Assembly: GCA_012798745.1 (NCBI GenBank)
Contig: JAAZMQ010000322.1
Span: forward strand, 1 to 12,504
Length of the DNA stretch: 12,504 nucleotides
Direction of reading: 5' to 3'
DNA from: Bacteroidales bacterium
GTDB lineage: Bacteria; Bacteroidota; Bacteroidia; Bacteroidales; Dysgonomonadaceae
Shown here: one piece after another, positions 1 to 7,092 of the stretch
Numbering within the stretch: the stretch's first letter is position 1
Layout: every line of letters starts with the position of its first letter
The notes under the pieces: model-generated
Seen by the model: the letters and a program-made list of their open reading frames with translations, nothing else
What the model was told of the DNA's origin: nothing
Databases searched by the model: none
Made by a program: the position numbers and the translations under genes

Positions 1-416
1 ATGCAGTTTACCACATTAAGAATAACACTATAACAAATTGGTACTATAAATCCACACGGTTCGACCCCGACTACCAAGCTCGCATGTATCATCCCAACAC
101 ATTCGGCGATACCAAAGGTTATGTAGTAGCAAATGTTTGGAATGCCGATCCTACATGGAAAATAGAATTATATGAAAATGGTGTAAACAAAGGACAAATG
201 GAACAATTCACCGATTATGATCCGGGTACCTTTCAATTATTAAAATCACAAAATACTCCGGAATCTTCTAAACTATACAAAAAGACTGAACATTTATACA
301 GATTAAAAACATCGAACATAACAAACCAATTTTTAATAAAAATAACCGATAGGTTTGGGAATATTTATTATCAAAATGAACCTTTTTGTGAGATAAAAGT
401 ATTAAAAAATTATTAA
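1..416 (+). CDS. Calcineurin-like phosphoesterase, C-terminal part (partial at window edge)
   Basis: The reading frame is open from base 3, so the gene begins upstream of the window and the Met codon at 84 is internal. About 137 C-terminal residues are visible. They contain the string TRFDPDYQARMYHPN, then VVANVWNADPTWKIELYENG, then QFTDYDPGTF. This resembles the small beta-rich C-terminal domain attached to calcineurin-like metallophosphoesterases in Bacteroidota (family knowledge). The metal-binding catalytic domain would lie upstream and is not seen, so no activity can be assigned here. The stop TAA is at 414-416. About 100 AT-rich bases separate it from the flippase gene, so it may belong to a different transcription unit. 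The domain family is fairly secure; the role in polysaccharide metabolism is inferred only from position. Confidence 0.75.
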   Translation, partial: AVYHIKNNTITNWYYKSTRFDPDYQARMYHPNTFGDTKGYVVANVWNADPTWKIELYENGVNKGQMEQFTDYDPGTFQLLKSQNTPESSKLYKKTEHLYRLKTSNITNQFLIKITDRFGNIYYQNEPFCEIKVLKNY

Positions 417-517
417 TGTTTTATTATTTAAATGTATCAGTAAAAAATTACAAGATTCTGCTTTTTATTTATTTTATTCTCAACTTTGAGTCGTATTATT
501 ATTATTGATTTTTTAAA

Positions 518-1987
518 ATGGACATAAAACCATCAGCCAGTTTAAAACAAAAGACTATTAATAGCATTATTTGGAGTTTCATTAGACGATTTGGAACTTT
601 AATTATATCTTTTATTGCCAATTTGATATTAGCAAGACTCTTATTCCCAAAGGACTTTGGAAGTATAGGAATGATAACGGTTTTCTTAGCAATATCGGAA
701 ACATTAATCAATGGAGGTCTTGGTTCTGCCCTTATTCAAAAAAAAAATCCAACAAACATTGATTATTCCACAGTATTTTATTGGAATTTGAGCCTCTCGA
801 TATTTTTGTACGTCATATTATATTTTAGTGCACCATCAATTTCGAAATTTTATAATATGCCGATACTTTCAAAATTATTAAGAGTACAAGGAATTATACT
901 TATAATAAATTCGTTCAACATTATACAAAACAATATACTAATAAAAAAACTCAATTTTAAAACTTTAGCTATTCGCGACCTTATTTCAAATTCAATTGGA
1001 GCAGTTATTGGAATTTCATTGGCATTCATGCAATTTGGTGTATGGAGTCTTGTGATCAGAACATTAGTAGTTGGTATTTTTAATTCCATATTATTATGGG
1101 GAATTAGTAGTTGGCGACCATCTTTCGCATTTAGTTGGGATTCTTTTAAAGAACTTTTTAGTTTTGGTTCTTTAATGTTATTATATAGCCTTACCGACAC
1201 AGTTACTAATGAACTGCAATCATTAATAATAGGAAAAAAATTTTCAGCACAATCACTGGGTTTCTACACTCAGGCAAAAAAAATACATGAGATACCACAA
1301 AAAGGATTAACACAACCCATCAACCAAGTTACTTTTCCTGTTTTTTCCACCATTCAAGATAAACCAGCAACTTTAAAAAAATATGTTTCAAAAAGTATGA
1401 AAACAATAACTTTTATAAGTTTTCCTTTGATGGTTTTACTCATTATAATTGCCAAACCTTTAATAAAATTATTATTATCCGACAAATGGCTAGCTTCAGC
1501 TCCTCTTTTTCAATTACTTTGTTTAAGTGGTATGCTTTTCCCCATCAACTCAAACTGTATAAACGTAATGAAAGCGATGGGAAAAAGCAACTATGTATTT
1601 TATTCAGCACTTATTAAAAGATTTATCACTATTTCTTTTATTATTATTGGTTTGCAATTTGGAATAATGGCAATGATTTTCTTTTATTCTATTAGTATAT
1701 ATTTTTGGTTTATTATTAATGCATTTATATTAGGCAAGCTTATAAATTATGGTATAAAAAAACAAATTAATGAAATGGGGTTAACTTATGTTACATCCTT
1801 CATTATCGGAGGTATTGTTTTCGCGATAACCAAAAATTTATCCGTAAATTATTTTATGCTTATGTTAATTCAAATCAGTATTTTTATTACCTTTTATCTT
1901 GGTCTTTCTTATATATTAAAAGTTGAAGGATACTACTACCTAAAAACAATAACAAAAGAACAAATCCGAAAATTGAAAAATGAATAA
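518..1987 (+). CDS. Polysaccharide flippase, WzxC/TuaB-like (MOP superfamily)
   Basis: A 489-residue integral membrane protein, the usual length for oligosaccharide flippases. It would move undecaprenyl-linked sugar units across the inner membrane for capsule, O-antigen or exopolysaccharide assembly. The N-terminus (about 10-75) carries the family pattern: amphipathic basic start, hydrophobic helix, then ARLLFPKDFGSIGM and NGGLGSALIQKK. The middle has GFYTQAKKIHEIPQ and the NQVTFPVFS segment (about 248-280) typical of the WzxC/TuaB branch. Hydrophobic segments follow to about residue 470, ending in a charged cytoplasmic tail (KEQIRKLKNE). A total of 12-14 membrane spans is expected. The start at 518 precedes the charged N-terminal helix directly. 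Its last codons overlap the CapA-like gene by 8 bases, suggesting translational coupling. Transported sugar unit unknown. Confidence 0.88.
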   Translation: MDIKPSASLKQKTINSIIWSFIRRFGTLIISFIANLILARLLFPKDFGSIGMITVFLAISETLINGGLGSALIQKKNPTNIDYSTVFYWNLSLSIFLYVILYFSAPSISKFYNMPILSKLLRVQGIILIINSFNIIQNNILIKKLNFKTLAIRDLISNSIGAVIGISLAFMQFGVWSLVIRTLVVGIFNSILLWGISSWRPSFAFSWDSFKELFSFGSLMLLYSLTDTVTNELQSLIIGKKFSAQSLGFYTQAKKIHEIPQKGLTQPINQVTFPVFSTIQDKPATLKKYVSKSMKTITFISFPLMVLLIIIAKPLIKLLLSDKWLASAPLFQLLCLSGMLFPINSNCINVMKAMGKSNYVFYSALIKRFITISFIIIGLQFGIMAMIFFYSISIYFWFIINAFILGKLINYGIKKQINEMGLTYVTSFIIGGIVFAITKNLSVNYFMLMLIQISIFITFYLGLSYILKVEGYYYLKTITKEQIRKLKNE

Positions 1988-2715
1988 CATAAAAATTGCT
2001 TTTGTCGGAGACATAATGCCTGGAGGAGTGCTTCACGGAATAAGCAGTGGGTACATTTCAAATAGATTGCTTACTTATTTAAACAATTTTGATTTAAGAA
2101 TCGGAACCCTTGAAAGAGCTATAGGTGACAATTTTGATTTCGATAAAAGAAAAATGAAGGGTAAGAAAAGTATTATATATTCTAAAAATATAGATATAGA
2201 AAAACTAGTACTGTTAAATATTGACGCAGTCTCATTAGCTAACAACCATGTTTTTGATCTGGGAAAAGATGGATTATATAATACTTTTACAAGCGAAAGA
2301 GATTAAATACTTTGGGGCAGGAATGAATTCTCAAGAAGCTTCAAAGCCTCTGATTTTAAAACATAATAATATAACTATTGGATTTTTAGGTTATTGTACG
2401 AATTCTACAGGATATGGATATTTACCTGTAGCAGGCATAAATAACCCAGGAATTAATAATTTAGAAACAACAAACTATATTTCTCAGATTAAAAATACTA
2501 AAAGAAAATGTGATTATCTATTTATGCTGATTCATTGGGGAAATGAACATACATTTTTTCCACCCTACATGTGTAAAAAAATTGCATATGAAATGATACA
2601 ATCAGGAGCTGATGGAATTATTGGCAGCCATCCTCATCGAATTCAATCAAAAATTATTTATAAAAATAAACCGATTTTTTTTAGTATATTAGCCCTCAAA
2701 AAAACCGAGCAGTAA
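1980..2715 (+). pseudogene. CapA-family poly-gamma-glutamate/capsule protein, frameshifted and 3'-truncated
   Basis: Two overlapping frames make one CapA-like protein (metallophosphatase-like fold, PGA_cap family). The first frame (1980-2306) gives IAFVGDIMPGG at residues 6-16 and LANNHVFDLGKDGL at 87-99. The protein continues one frame on, from about 2284, as LLQAKEIKYFGAGMN, then LFMLIHWGNEHTFFP and GADGIIGSHPHRIQS. The frame must change near 2283-2289; a net one-base gain or two-base loss explains it. Homology ends at KPIFFS (about 2685), where family members normally read FSLGNF. The remaining ILALKKTEQ tail looks non-native and leads into the insertion sequence. Roughly the last quarter to third of the family's usual length is absent. 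The ATG overlaps the flippase stop, so this was probably cotranscribed with it. Almost certainly non-functional; a sequencing error could explain the frameshift but not the truncation. Confidence 0.82.
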
Positions 2716-2741
2716 AAAATAAAATTTATTTTTACAACTGC
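2709..2741. terminator. Long A/T-rich hairpin just upstream of the orfA start
   Basis: GCAGT followed by an A-rich arm (2709-2723) pairs with a T-rich arm followed by CTGC (2725-2741), allowing a small bulge. The structure covers the stop codon of the truncated capA frame and ends one base before the orfA ATG. It could terminate or attenuate transcription entering from the polysaccharide genes. Inside-end hairpins that shield a transposase from read-through transcription are known in other insertion sequences. Function here is inferred from position. Confidence 0.4.
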
Positions 2742-2742
2742 T

Positions 2743-3022
2743 ATGAAAGAGAAAGAATTTCACATCAAAGATCAAGGCTGAAATTGTTTTATCCCTGTTG
2801 CGAGGGGAGGATCCGGAGCTGATCAGCCGGGAATACTGAGTCACTTTGGCCGAGATTAATCATTGGCGCGACCAATTTATCGAGAGTGGTACAGAGGGGT
2901 TTAAGCGTAAGCCGGAGGATTCAAAGCTCAGTGCTGCCGAGCGCAAGATCGGGCAATTGCAGATGGAGCTTGAACTCACAAAAAAAAAGAACGAATTAGC
3001 GGCAAAACTAAGAAAGAAATGA
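2743..3022 (+). pseudogene. IS3-family transposase OrfA (helix-turn-helix subunit), broken
   Basis: The recognisable frame reads KRKNFTSKIKAEIVLSLLRG, then EDPELISREY, a TGA at 2837-2839, then VTLAEINHWRDQFIESGTEG and a heptad-rich segment LSAAERKIGQLQMELELTKK up to TGA 3020-3022. It matches IS3 OrfA: an N-terminal helix-turn-helix that binds the terminal repeats and a C-terminal leucine-zipper-like coil for multimerisation. There are two lesions. The ATG at 2743 is one frame off from the homologous frame, as though one base were inserted at the start. The TGA interrupts the helix-turn-helix region. Length without the lesions is about 92 residues, normal for OrfA. The stop overlaps the orfB start (ATGA). 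Confidence 0.8.
2983..2989 (+). other. Programmed -1 ribosomal frameshift site (A AAA AAG)
   Basis: A run of nine A residues followed by G ends exactly in the orfA frame as A|AAA|AAG. A -1 slip here enters the orfB frame, which is open from here to the orfB ATG at 3019 (KERISGKTKKEM). This is the canonical IS3-family arrangement for making the OrfAB fusion transposase. The signal is intact although orfA and orfB carry stops. Confidence 0.75.
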
Positions 3023-4077
3023 TCTCTATGCTGATAAAGGAACATTATCCGTTAACAGGGAAGCCGTATCCGAAACGTTTGATATTCAAAGTAGTGGGTT
3101 ACAGTAGCAGCACCTGGTATGAAAGCCCTACACCCCGAACAGGCAAGCGCGGCAGAAAACCCAAACACACCGATGAAGAGGTTTTACGGGAGATTAAAAC
3201 TGAAATCAAGAAGAGCCGGTTCAACGCTGAAGGTTATATGAAAGTGAAGAAACGGATGGAAAAAAGAGAAGTAAACGCTCTTGTAGCGGGCAAGGCACGT
3301 GTGAACCGCATCATGCGGGAAAACAACCTGCTCAGCCCCAACAGAAGGACAGGAAAGAGCAATAAGCGTGAACATGACGGTATCATCATCACGGATGCAC
3401 CCAATGTAATGTGGGCCACTGACGGCAAGAAGTTCCGGATTGACGGGTTAGGGTGGCATTGGTTCTTTGGTGTGATCGATCATTTTAATGAGGAGATTAT
3501 CTCATGGCATATAGCCAAAAAAGGCAATCGTTTTGCAGCTATGGAGCCGGTTAGAGCTGCCGTAAGAAAGACTTTCGGTTCGATAGATAAGGATGTTTGC
3601 AAAGGGATGAAGCTGCAATTAAGAAGCGACCATGGGTCACAATATGACTCAGCCGATTTTACGAATGAAATGAAATTCCCGGGATTGGAGATGTCCAAAG
3701 CATTTGTACGCTCTCCACAATGCAACGGGATAATAGAGCGGTTCCATCGCACATTGGACGAACAGGTGCTGTAAACAGAAACATTTTCTTCCTTCGAGGA
3801 AGCTTATAACAGTATTAATCGATTTATTAAAGACTACAACACAGATTGGATATTTCATAGATTAGATTACTGTTCTGCTGTAGAATACAGAGAAAAGTAC
3901 GCACAAAGCCGGCGAAAAGGAAAAAATGATATCCCATCGGGTAATAAGGATCCTGAGGTTCAGCTTGTCCTCATTTCAAGTGGCTCGATGCCTCGAAGAA
4001 ATGAATTGCCCAATCAAGGAATGATTAAAGGGGCTATTACTTACAGCAACACCCCTTCAATTAATCCTTCGGTATAA
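3019..4077 (+). pseudogene. IS3-family transposase OrfB (DDE integrase), interrupted by an in-frame TAA
   Basis: The frame encodes an N-terminal HTH_21-type region (GYSSSTWYES through VNRIMRENNLLSPNRR, residues about 28-110) and an rve/DDE integrase core. The catalytic triad is visible: Asp135 in WATDGKKF, Asp204 in RSDHGSQY and Glu240 in NGIIERFHR. A TAA at 3772-3774 stops translation after DEQVL (251 residues). The same frame then continues with family-like sequence (TFSSFEEAYNSINRFIKDYN, then DWIFHRLDY) to the genuine stop at 4075-4077, giving about 350 codons. A single base change from a sense codon explains the TAA. The truncated product keeps all catalytic residues but lacks the C-terminal part, so activity is unlikely. 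The start overlaps the orfA stop by ATGA, and an OrfAB fusion is possible through the upstream slippery site. Confidence 0.85.
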
Positions 4078-4086
4078 AATATCACC

Positions 4087-4106
4087 ATCGGATCAGCTTG
4101 TCCGAT
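4087..4106. other. Small hairpin near the IS right end
   Basis: ATCGGA (4087-4092) and TCCGAT (4101-4106) form a perfect 6-bp stem around an 8-base loop, between the orfB stop and the cupin gene. It lacks a clean T-tract on either strand. It could be part of the insertion-sequence end or a weak terminator for the convergent operon; sequence alone does not decide. Confidence 0.25.
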
Positions 4107-4158
4107 ACAAAAGTACTAAAAAAAATTAAATACAATTAATGTACTCGATTATTACGGG

Positions 4159-4647
4159 CTAATACAAGCTGTTATATTCTTCATCTGTTACGGGCTCTAA
4201 CCAAACAGTAGTACCTTTACTTTGTTGAGCAGATATGGCAAGATGTTCAAATGTACCTTCAGGTGACGCACCATGCCAATGAACAACATTGGGAAGAATT
4301 TCTATAACGTCTCCAACTTTAATTAACTGAATTGGTTTTCCCTTTTCCTGATAATAGCCATTACCTTTTATCCCAATTAAAATTTGTCCGCCAGGGTGGG
4401 AATGCCAGTTGTTTCTCGCGCTCGATTCGAATTCAACATTAGAAACTGTCAGGTCAAAGGTTTCTTTATCGGTTACCAGTGTCTTAAGCCAAGCCTTACC
4501 TTTAAAATTTTCATCTGTTATTAATTCTCCTCTTGGAAAAATTTGTATAGTATCTACCGCTGATATTTCTTTTTGATTTTCTTTTAAATTTACATTGCAT
4601 CCAAAAAAAGCAAATGCTATTAAAGTAAATAGTATTAATTTTTTCAT
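4159..4647 (-). CDS. Cupin-domain lipoprotein
   Basis: A 162-residue protein with a lipoprotein signal: basic MKK, hydrophobic core, and FFGC with Cys17 as the likely lipidated residue, so it is probably membrane-anchored in the periplasm. A single cupin_2 barrel follows. Motif 1 is WHSHPGGQILIGIKGNG (residues 81-97), with His82 and His84 as metal ligands and Gln88 where many cupins have Glu. Motif 2 is GDVIEILPNVVHWHGA (112-127), with His123 or His125 as third histidine ligand. Small cupins of this type often sit beside carboxymuconolactone decarboxylase-like proteins, as here. The reaction is unknown; a metal-dependent isomerase, lyase or dioxygenase is possible. It is the last gene of the seven-gene operon, 59 bases after the preceding stop, and lies next to the insertion sequence. 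Confidence 0.85.
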   Translation of the reverse strand: MKKLILFTLIAFAFFGCNVNLKENQKEISAVDTIQIFPRGELITDENFKGKAWLKTLVTDKETFDLTVSNVEFESSARNNWHSHPGGQILIGIKGNGYYQEKGKPIQLIKVGDVIEILPNVVHWHGASPEGTFEHLAISAQQSKGTTVWLEPVTDEEYNSLY

Positions 4648-4706
4648 TATGAATTATTTTTCTAATTAATAAAGTCTTAGATTGCTATTTATGTTATCAT
4701 TATTTG

Positions 4707-5432
4707 TTATGCAGACAATACATCGTTTAAAACTTGTTCTGCAGCTTTAGCTTCTTCTTCACCAATTGTCTTTTTTATAATTCCAATAAATTGGTGCAAT
4801 TGATCGGGTGTTAAGTCTACATTTAAACAGATTTTTAAATGCGAACGCAACATAGATTCGGCATTACCGATTGCAGATATTACTGAGATTGTCACAAGTT
4901 CTCTTTCAGCATAGGAAAGAACATCGCGTTCAAAAATATCAGCAAAGAGATGCTCTTTTAGAAATACTTCAATTATTGGAGCGAATTCAGCATAACCCGC
5001 TTTTAGACCATCCTGTGGAACTCCTGTGAGTTTTCCCAATATCTCTTTTCCTCTTTCGAATTTATCACGATCATCTGTAATTTGTGACGCCTCAACACCC
5101 ACAATATCGTTAATACCTTTCGCCTTGCGCTCATCGAGTACTTCCATAAAAGTTTGCAAACCGCGGATGCTCCTCGGGAAACCGCAGTAAGCGTATGTGT
5201 GAACGATTGCTTCTTTAATTTGATTGATGGTGAGTCCTACATCAAGGCCTACATTTAGTTCCGTTTTCAATGCGGGTAAATCGCCCTTTGCCGTTAATGC
5301 TGAAATAGCTATAATACTTTGTTGCTCGGGACTTAATGCAGAATCATTATTTAAATGTTGAGCTTGAATTGTATTGGAAAAAATGATCAATAATACTCCA
5401 GTGATTATTTGTCTTATCTTTATTTTTTTCAT
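4707..5432 (-). CDS. Exported two-domain carboxymuconolactone decarboxylase-like protein
   Basis: 241 residues: an N-terminal signal peptide (hydrophobic 9-23, cleavage likely TIQA|Q near residue 24) and two carboxymuconolactone decarboxylase-like helical domains. Domain 1 (about 36-100) has the PcaC-like stretch IKEAIVHTYAYCGFPRSIRG. Domain 2 (about 172-235) has YAERELVTISVISAIGNAES, then SHLKICLNVDLTPDQLHQF. Neither domain has the CxxC of AhpD-type alkylhydroperoxidases; the only cysteines are Cys83 and Cys202. A thiol peroxidase role is therefore unlikely. Known members act on cyclic lactones in aromatic catabolism, but family assignment alone does not give the reaction. The gene follows the carboxylesterase gene by 32 bases and precedes the cupin gene, suggesting the three act on the same compound. 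Confidence 0.85.
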   Translation of the reverse strand: MKKIKIRQIITGVLLIIFSNTIQAQHLNNDSALSPEQQSIIAISALTAKGDLPALKTELNVGLDVGLTINQIKEAIVHTYAYCGFPRSIRGLQTFMEVLDERKAKGINDIVGVEASQITDDRDKFERGKEILGKLTGVPQDGLKAGYAEFAPIIEVFLKEHLFADIFERDVLSYAERELVTISVISAIGNAESMLRSHLKICLNVDLTPDQLHQFIGIIKKTIGEEEAKAAEQVLNDVLSA

Positions 5433-5464
5433 ATTTGGCAGTTCTTAATTAAATAGATTCGTGA

Positions 5465-7081
5465 TTAAATACCTCCACGCGTTTGTAGGCGTTCTCTATG
5501 TTCAAAAGCTTTCTCAATAACATTAAATCGAGCTTTTCTTGGGTCGGATTTTCCAACCAGATTTCCATCAGGTTGTATATCAAGTATGCAATCTGCCTTT
5601 TCGTTGTAGATTGGCCAATTTGCAAGTTCTTGACTGTTCGGATTGCCCGTTTTGGCAAAATTAGCCCAATAAGTATTCATGATGGTTGCAAGTTTTTCAC
5701 TTTCGGCATCTACCGAAGAGCCGTCTCTGTTAACTACGTTACCGAATACAAACGGCACTTCGGCACCATGTCCGGCGCCAAACCTCATCCATTCTTTCAT
5801 AGAAGGAGGAACATATCCGTATTGGTAAATGTAAACTGGCTGCGCATTTGCAACGAATTTTCTTGCTGTAAATCTGGCGGGTTCGCCCCATACCCAATCG
5901 GTATTGAATAAAGTAATTATCTCGGCAAAATCCTTATCTCCGTTTGGATCATAAGCAGCTTTTGCCTCATTTTTTAATTCCCCAAACATGGAAAAAAGTT
6001 CTTCTTTGGATTTACTGGAATTTACAAATTCACCTCCAATCTCTGCGCTGTTTGAACCAATCATAAGCGGAACTTTTGCAAATCGACCTGCGTTGTAAGC
6101 ACTCTCTGCTGTCGTCACAACAAATTTGCCATCTAATATTGGGCCGGAATATATCCGAGGTCCGTTTTCTCCATCATTTTCCTGTCCACCATCCACTATT
6201 TCCTCTACGCTAAGTGCACGCAACTTAGCAAGCGCTTCTGCGTCTGTACCTTCAATTCCGTGTTTACGGGCAAAATTTATCCCGATCGTTTCTGCTGAAA
6301 CAGGATATAAGGCATCGGAATTTTCTTTATTAATTGGTCTGCCGGTAAGAACCCCGTCGCGTCCGCCCCCTGATTGACTAATTGCTTTATGAAACAAGCC
6401 TCTTGCAGCCGGTATCGTCATAAGTGAATGAACCGATACACCACCGGCTGATTGCCCAAATATCGTAACATTATCAGGGTCACCCCCAAAAGCAGCGATA
6501 TTTTCCTGCACCCATTTAAGTGCTGCAATCTGATCCATATAAGCATAACTGCCTTTGGGTTCATCGGGATGTTCTTCGCTCAATGCAGGAAAAGCAAAAT
6601 GACCAAGTCTGCCAAGCCTATAGTTGAATGTCATCAGGATTACTCCTTGTTTGGCAAATTGAGTTCCCGAGCTAATTATACCACTACCCCCAACAAATCC
6701 TCCACCATGTATCCAAACCATAACAGGCAATTTTGCACCAGGTTTAGTTCCAGAGGGTACCCATAGATTCAAATAAAGACAGTCTTCCGACGAACCTTCG
6801 GCTATCGCACCCGAACCACGGGGCCACCCTGCTTGTGCACAACTTGCACCGTATTTTGTTGCATCTCGTATACCGTCCCACGCTTTAACAGGTTGTGGTG
6901 GACGCCAGCGAAATTCACCCGTAGGCGGCGCTGCATAAGGAATACCTTTGAAAATGGAAACATCGCCTTCTGTTACCCCCTTAACTTTGCCACTGGCTGT
7001 ATGAACTACAGGTTCGGTTGTTTGCTGTGCCTGCAAACCCAAACAGCTAAATATTGCTAAATGAAGAAGTATTTTTTTCAT
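5465..7081 (-). CDS. Secreted type-B carboxylesterase (alpha/beta hydrolase)
   Basis: 538 residues, the normal length for carboxylesterase/COesterase enzymes, which cleave carboxylic esters. A signal peptide (1-19, LGLQA|Q) predicts export. The family hallmarks are intact. The FKGIPYAAPPTGEFRWRPP stretch lies at 44-62 and the SEDCLYLNLW segment at 98-107. The HGGGF oxyanion loop is at 125-129. The nucleophile elbow FGQSAGG puts Ser211 in place. IGSNSAEIGGEF supplies the acid (Glu347) and GAGHGAEVPFVFG supplies His438. The Cys81/Cys101 pair matches the disulfide usual in this family and fits a periplasmic location. The start is 11 bases downstream of the aldo/keto reductase stop, so translation is likely coupled. 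Substrate unknown; the neighbours suggest an ester- or lactone-containing small molecule. No lesion seen. Confidence 0.93.
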   Translation of the reverse strand: MKKILLHLAIFSCLGLQAQQTTEPVVHTASGKVKGVTEGDVSIFKGIPYAAPPTGEFRWRPPQPVKAWDGIRDATKYGASCAQAGWPRGSGAIAEGSSEDCLYLNLWVPSGTKPGAKLPVMVWIHGGGFVGGSGIISSGTQFAKQGVILMTFNYRLGRLGHFAFPALSEEHPDEPKGSYAYMDQIAALKWVQENIAAFGGDPDNVTIFGQSAGGVSVHSLMTIPAARGLFHKAISQSGGGRDGVLTGRPINKENSDALYPVSAETIGINFARKHGIEGTDAEALAKLRALSVEEIVDGGQENDGENGPRIYSGPILDGKFVVTTAESAYNAGRFAKVPLMIGSNSAEIGGEFVNSSKSKEELFSMFGELKNEAKAAYDPNGDKDFAEIITLFNTDWVWGEPARFTARKFVANAQPVYIYQYGYVPPSMKEWMRFGAGHGAEVPFVFGNVVNRDGSSVDAESEKLATIMNTYWANFAKTGNPNSQELANWPIYNEKADCILDIQPDGNLVGKSDPRKARFNVIEKAFEHRERLQTRGGI

Positions 7082-7092
7082 AGCTTAGAATT

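Larger units (their letters stand above)
2674..4126 (+). mobile_element. Decayed IS3-family insertion sequence (borders approximate)
   Basis: The segment holds an orfA/orfB transposase pair with an ATGA overlap and an A AAA AAG slippery site, the standard IS3-family layout. It is visibly more GC-rich than the flanking polysaccharide genes. A perfect 13-bp inverted match, ATTTTTTTTAGTA, brackets it (2674-2686 and, inverted, 4114-4126). However, the left copy also encodes the capA residues IFFS, so it may be partly flank. AGTA also occurs at 2683-2686 and 4112-4115 and could be a target duplication, which would place the element at 2687-4111. The ends do not show the TG...CA termini usual in the family, so the exact borders are unresolved. 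Both transposase genes are broken, so the copy is not autonomous. Confidence 0.75.

Noticed and set aside
84..416. Reading the Met codon at 84 as the start of a small independent protein
   Set aside because: The frame is open back to base 3 and the upstream residues (WYYKSTRFDPDYQAR) continue the phosphoesterase C-terminal domain, so this is an internal methionine.
481..488. CAACTTTG as a -7 box for the flippase gene
   Set aside because: It misses the first base of TAnnTTTG and has no convincing upstream element, so it was not listed as a promoter.
2248..2715. A separate 155-residue gene after the first CapA fragment
   Set aside because: Its first residues are out-of-frame capA sequence, and the part after about 2284 continues the same CapA family domain, so it is one broken gene.
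3019..3774. A complete 251-residue transposase ending at 3774
   Set aside because: The same frame continues past the TAA with sequence typical of the IS3 OrfB C-terminus up to 4077, so the TAA is a nonsense mutation.
3480..3858. Minus-strand open frames within the insertion sequence
   Set aside because: They are antisense to the DDE transposase and show no family resemblance.
4112..4145. Terminator hairpin formed by AGTAC and GTACT for the seven-gene operon
   Set aside because: The arms are only five bases, each nearly self-complementary, and the loop is long; no stable stem with a T-tract is evident.
4707..5432. AhpD-like alkylhydroperoxidase
   Set aside because: The CxxC motif needed for that activity is absent from both domains.
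5498..5911. A 137-codon open frame on the plus strand
   Set aside because: It lies antisense within the well-supported carboxylesterase gene and has no recognisable domain; the opposite frame carries the catalytic motifs.
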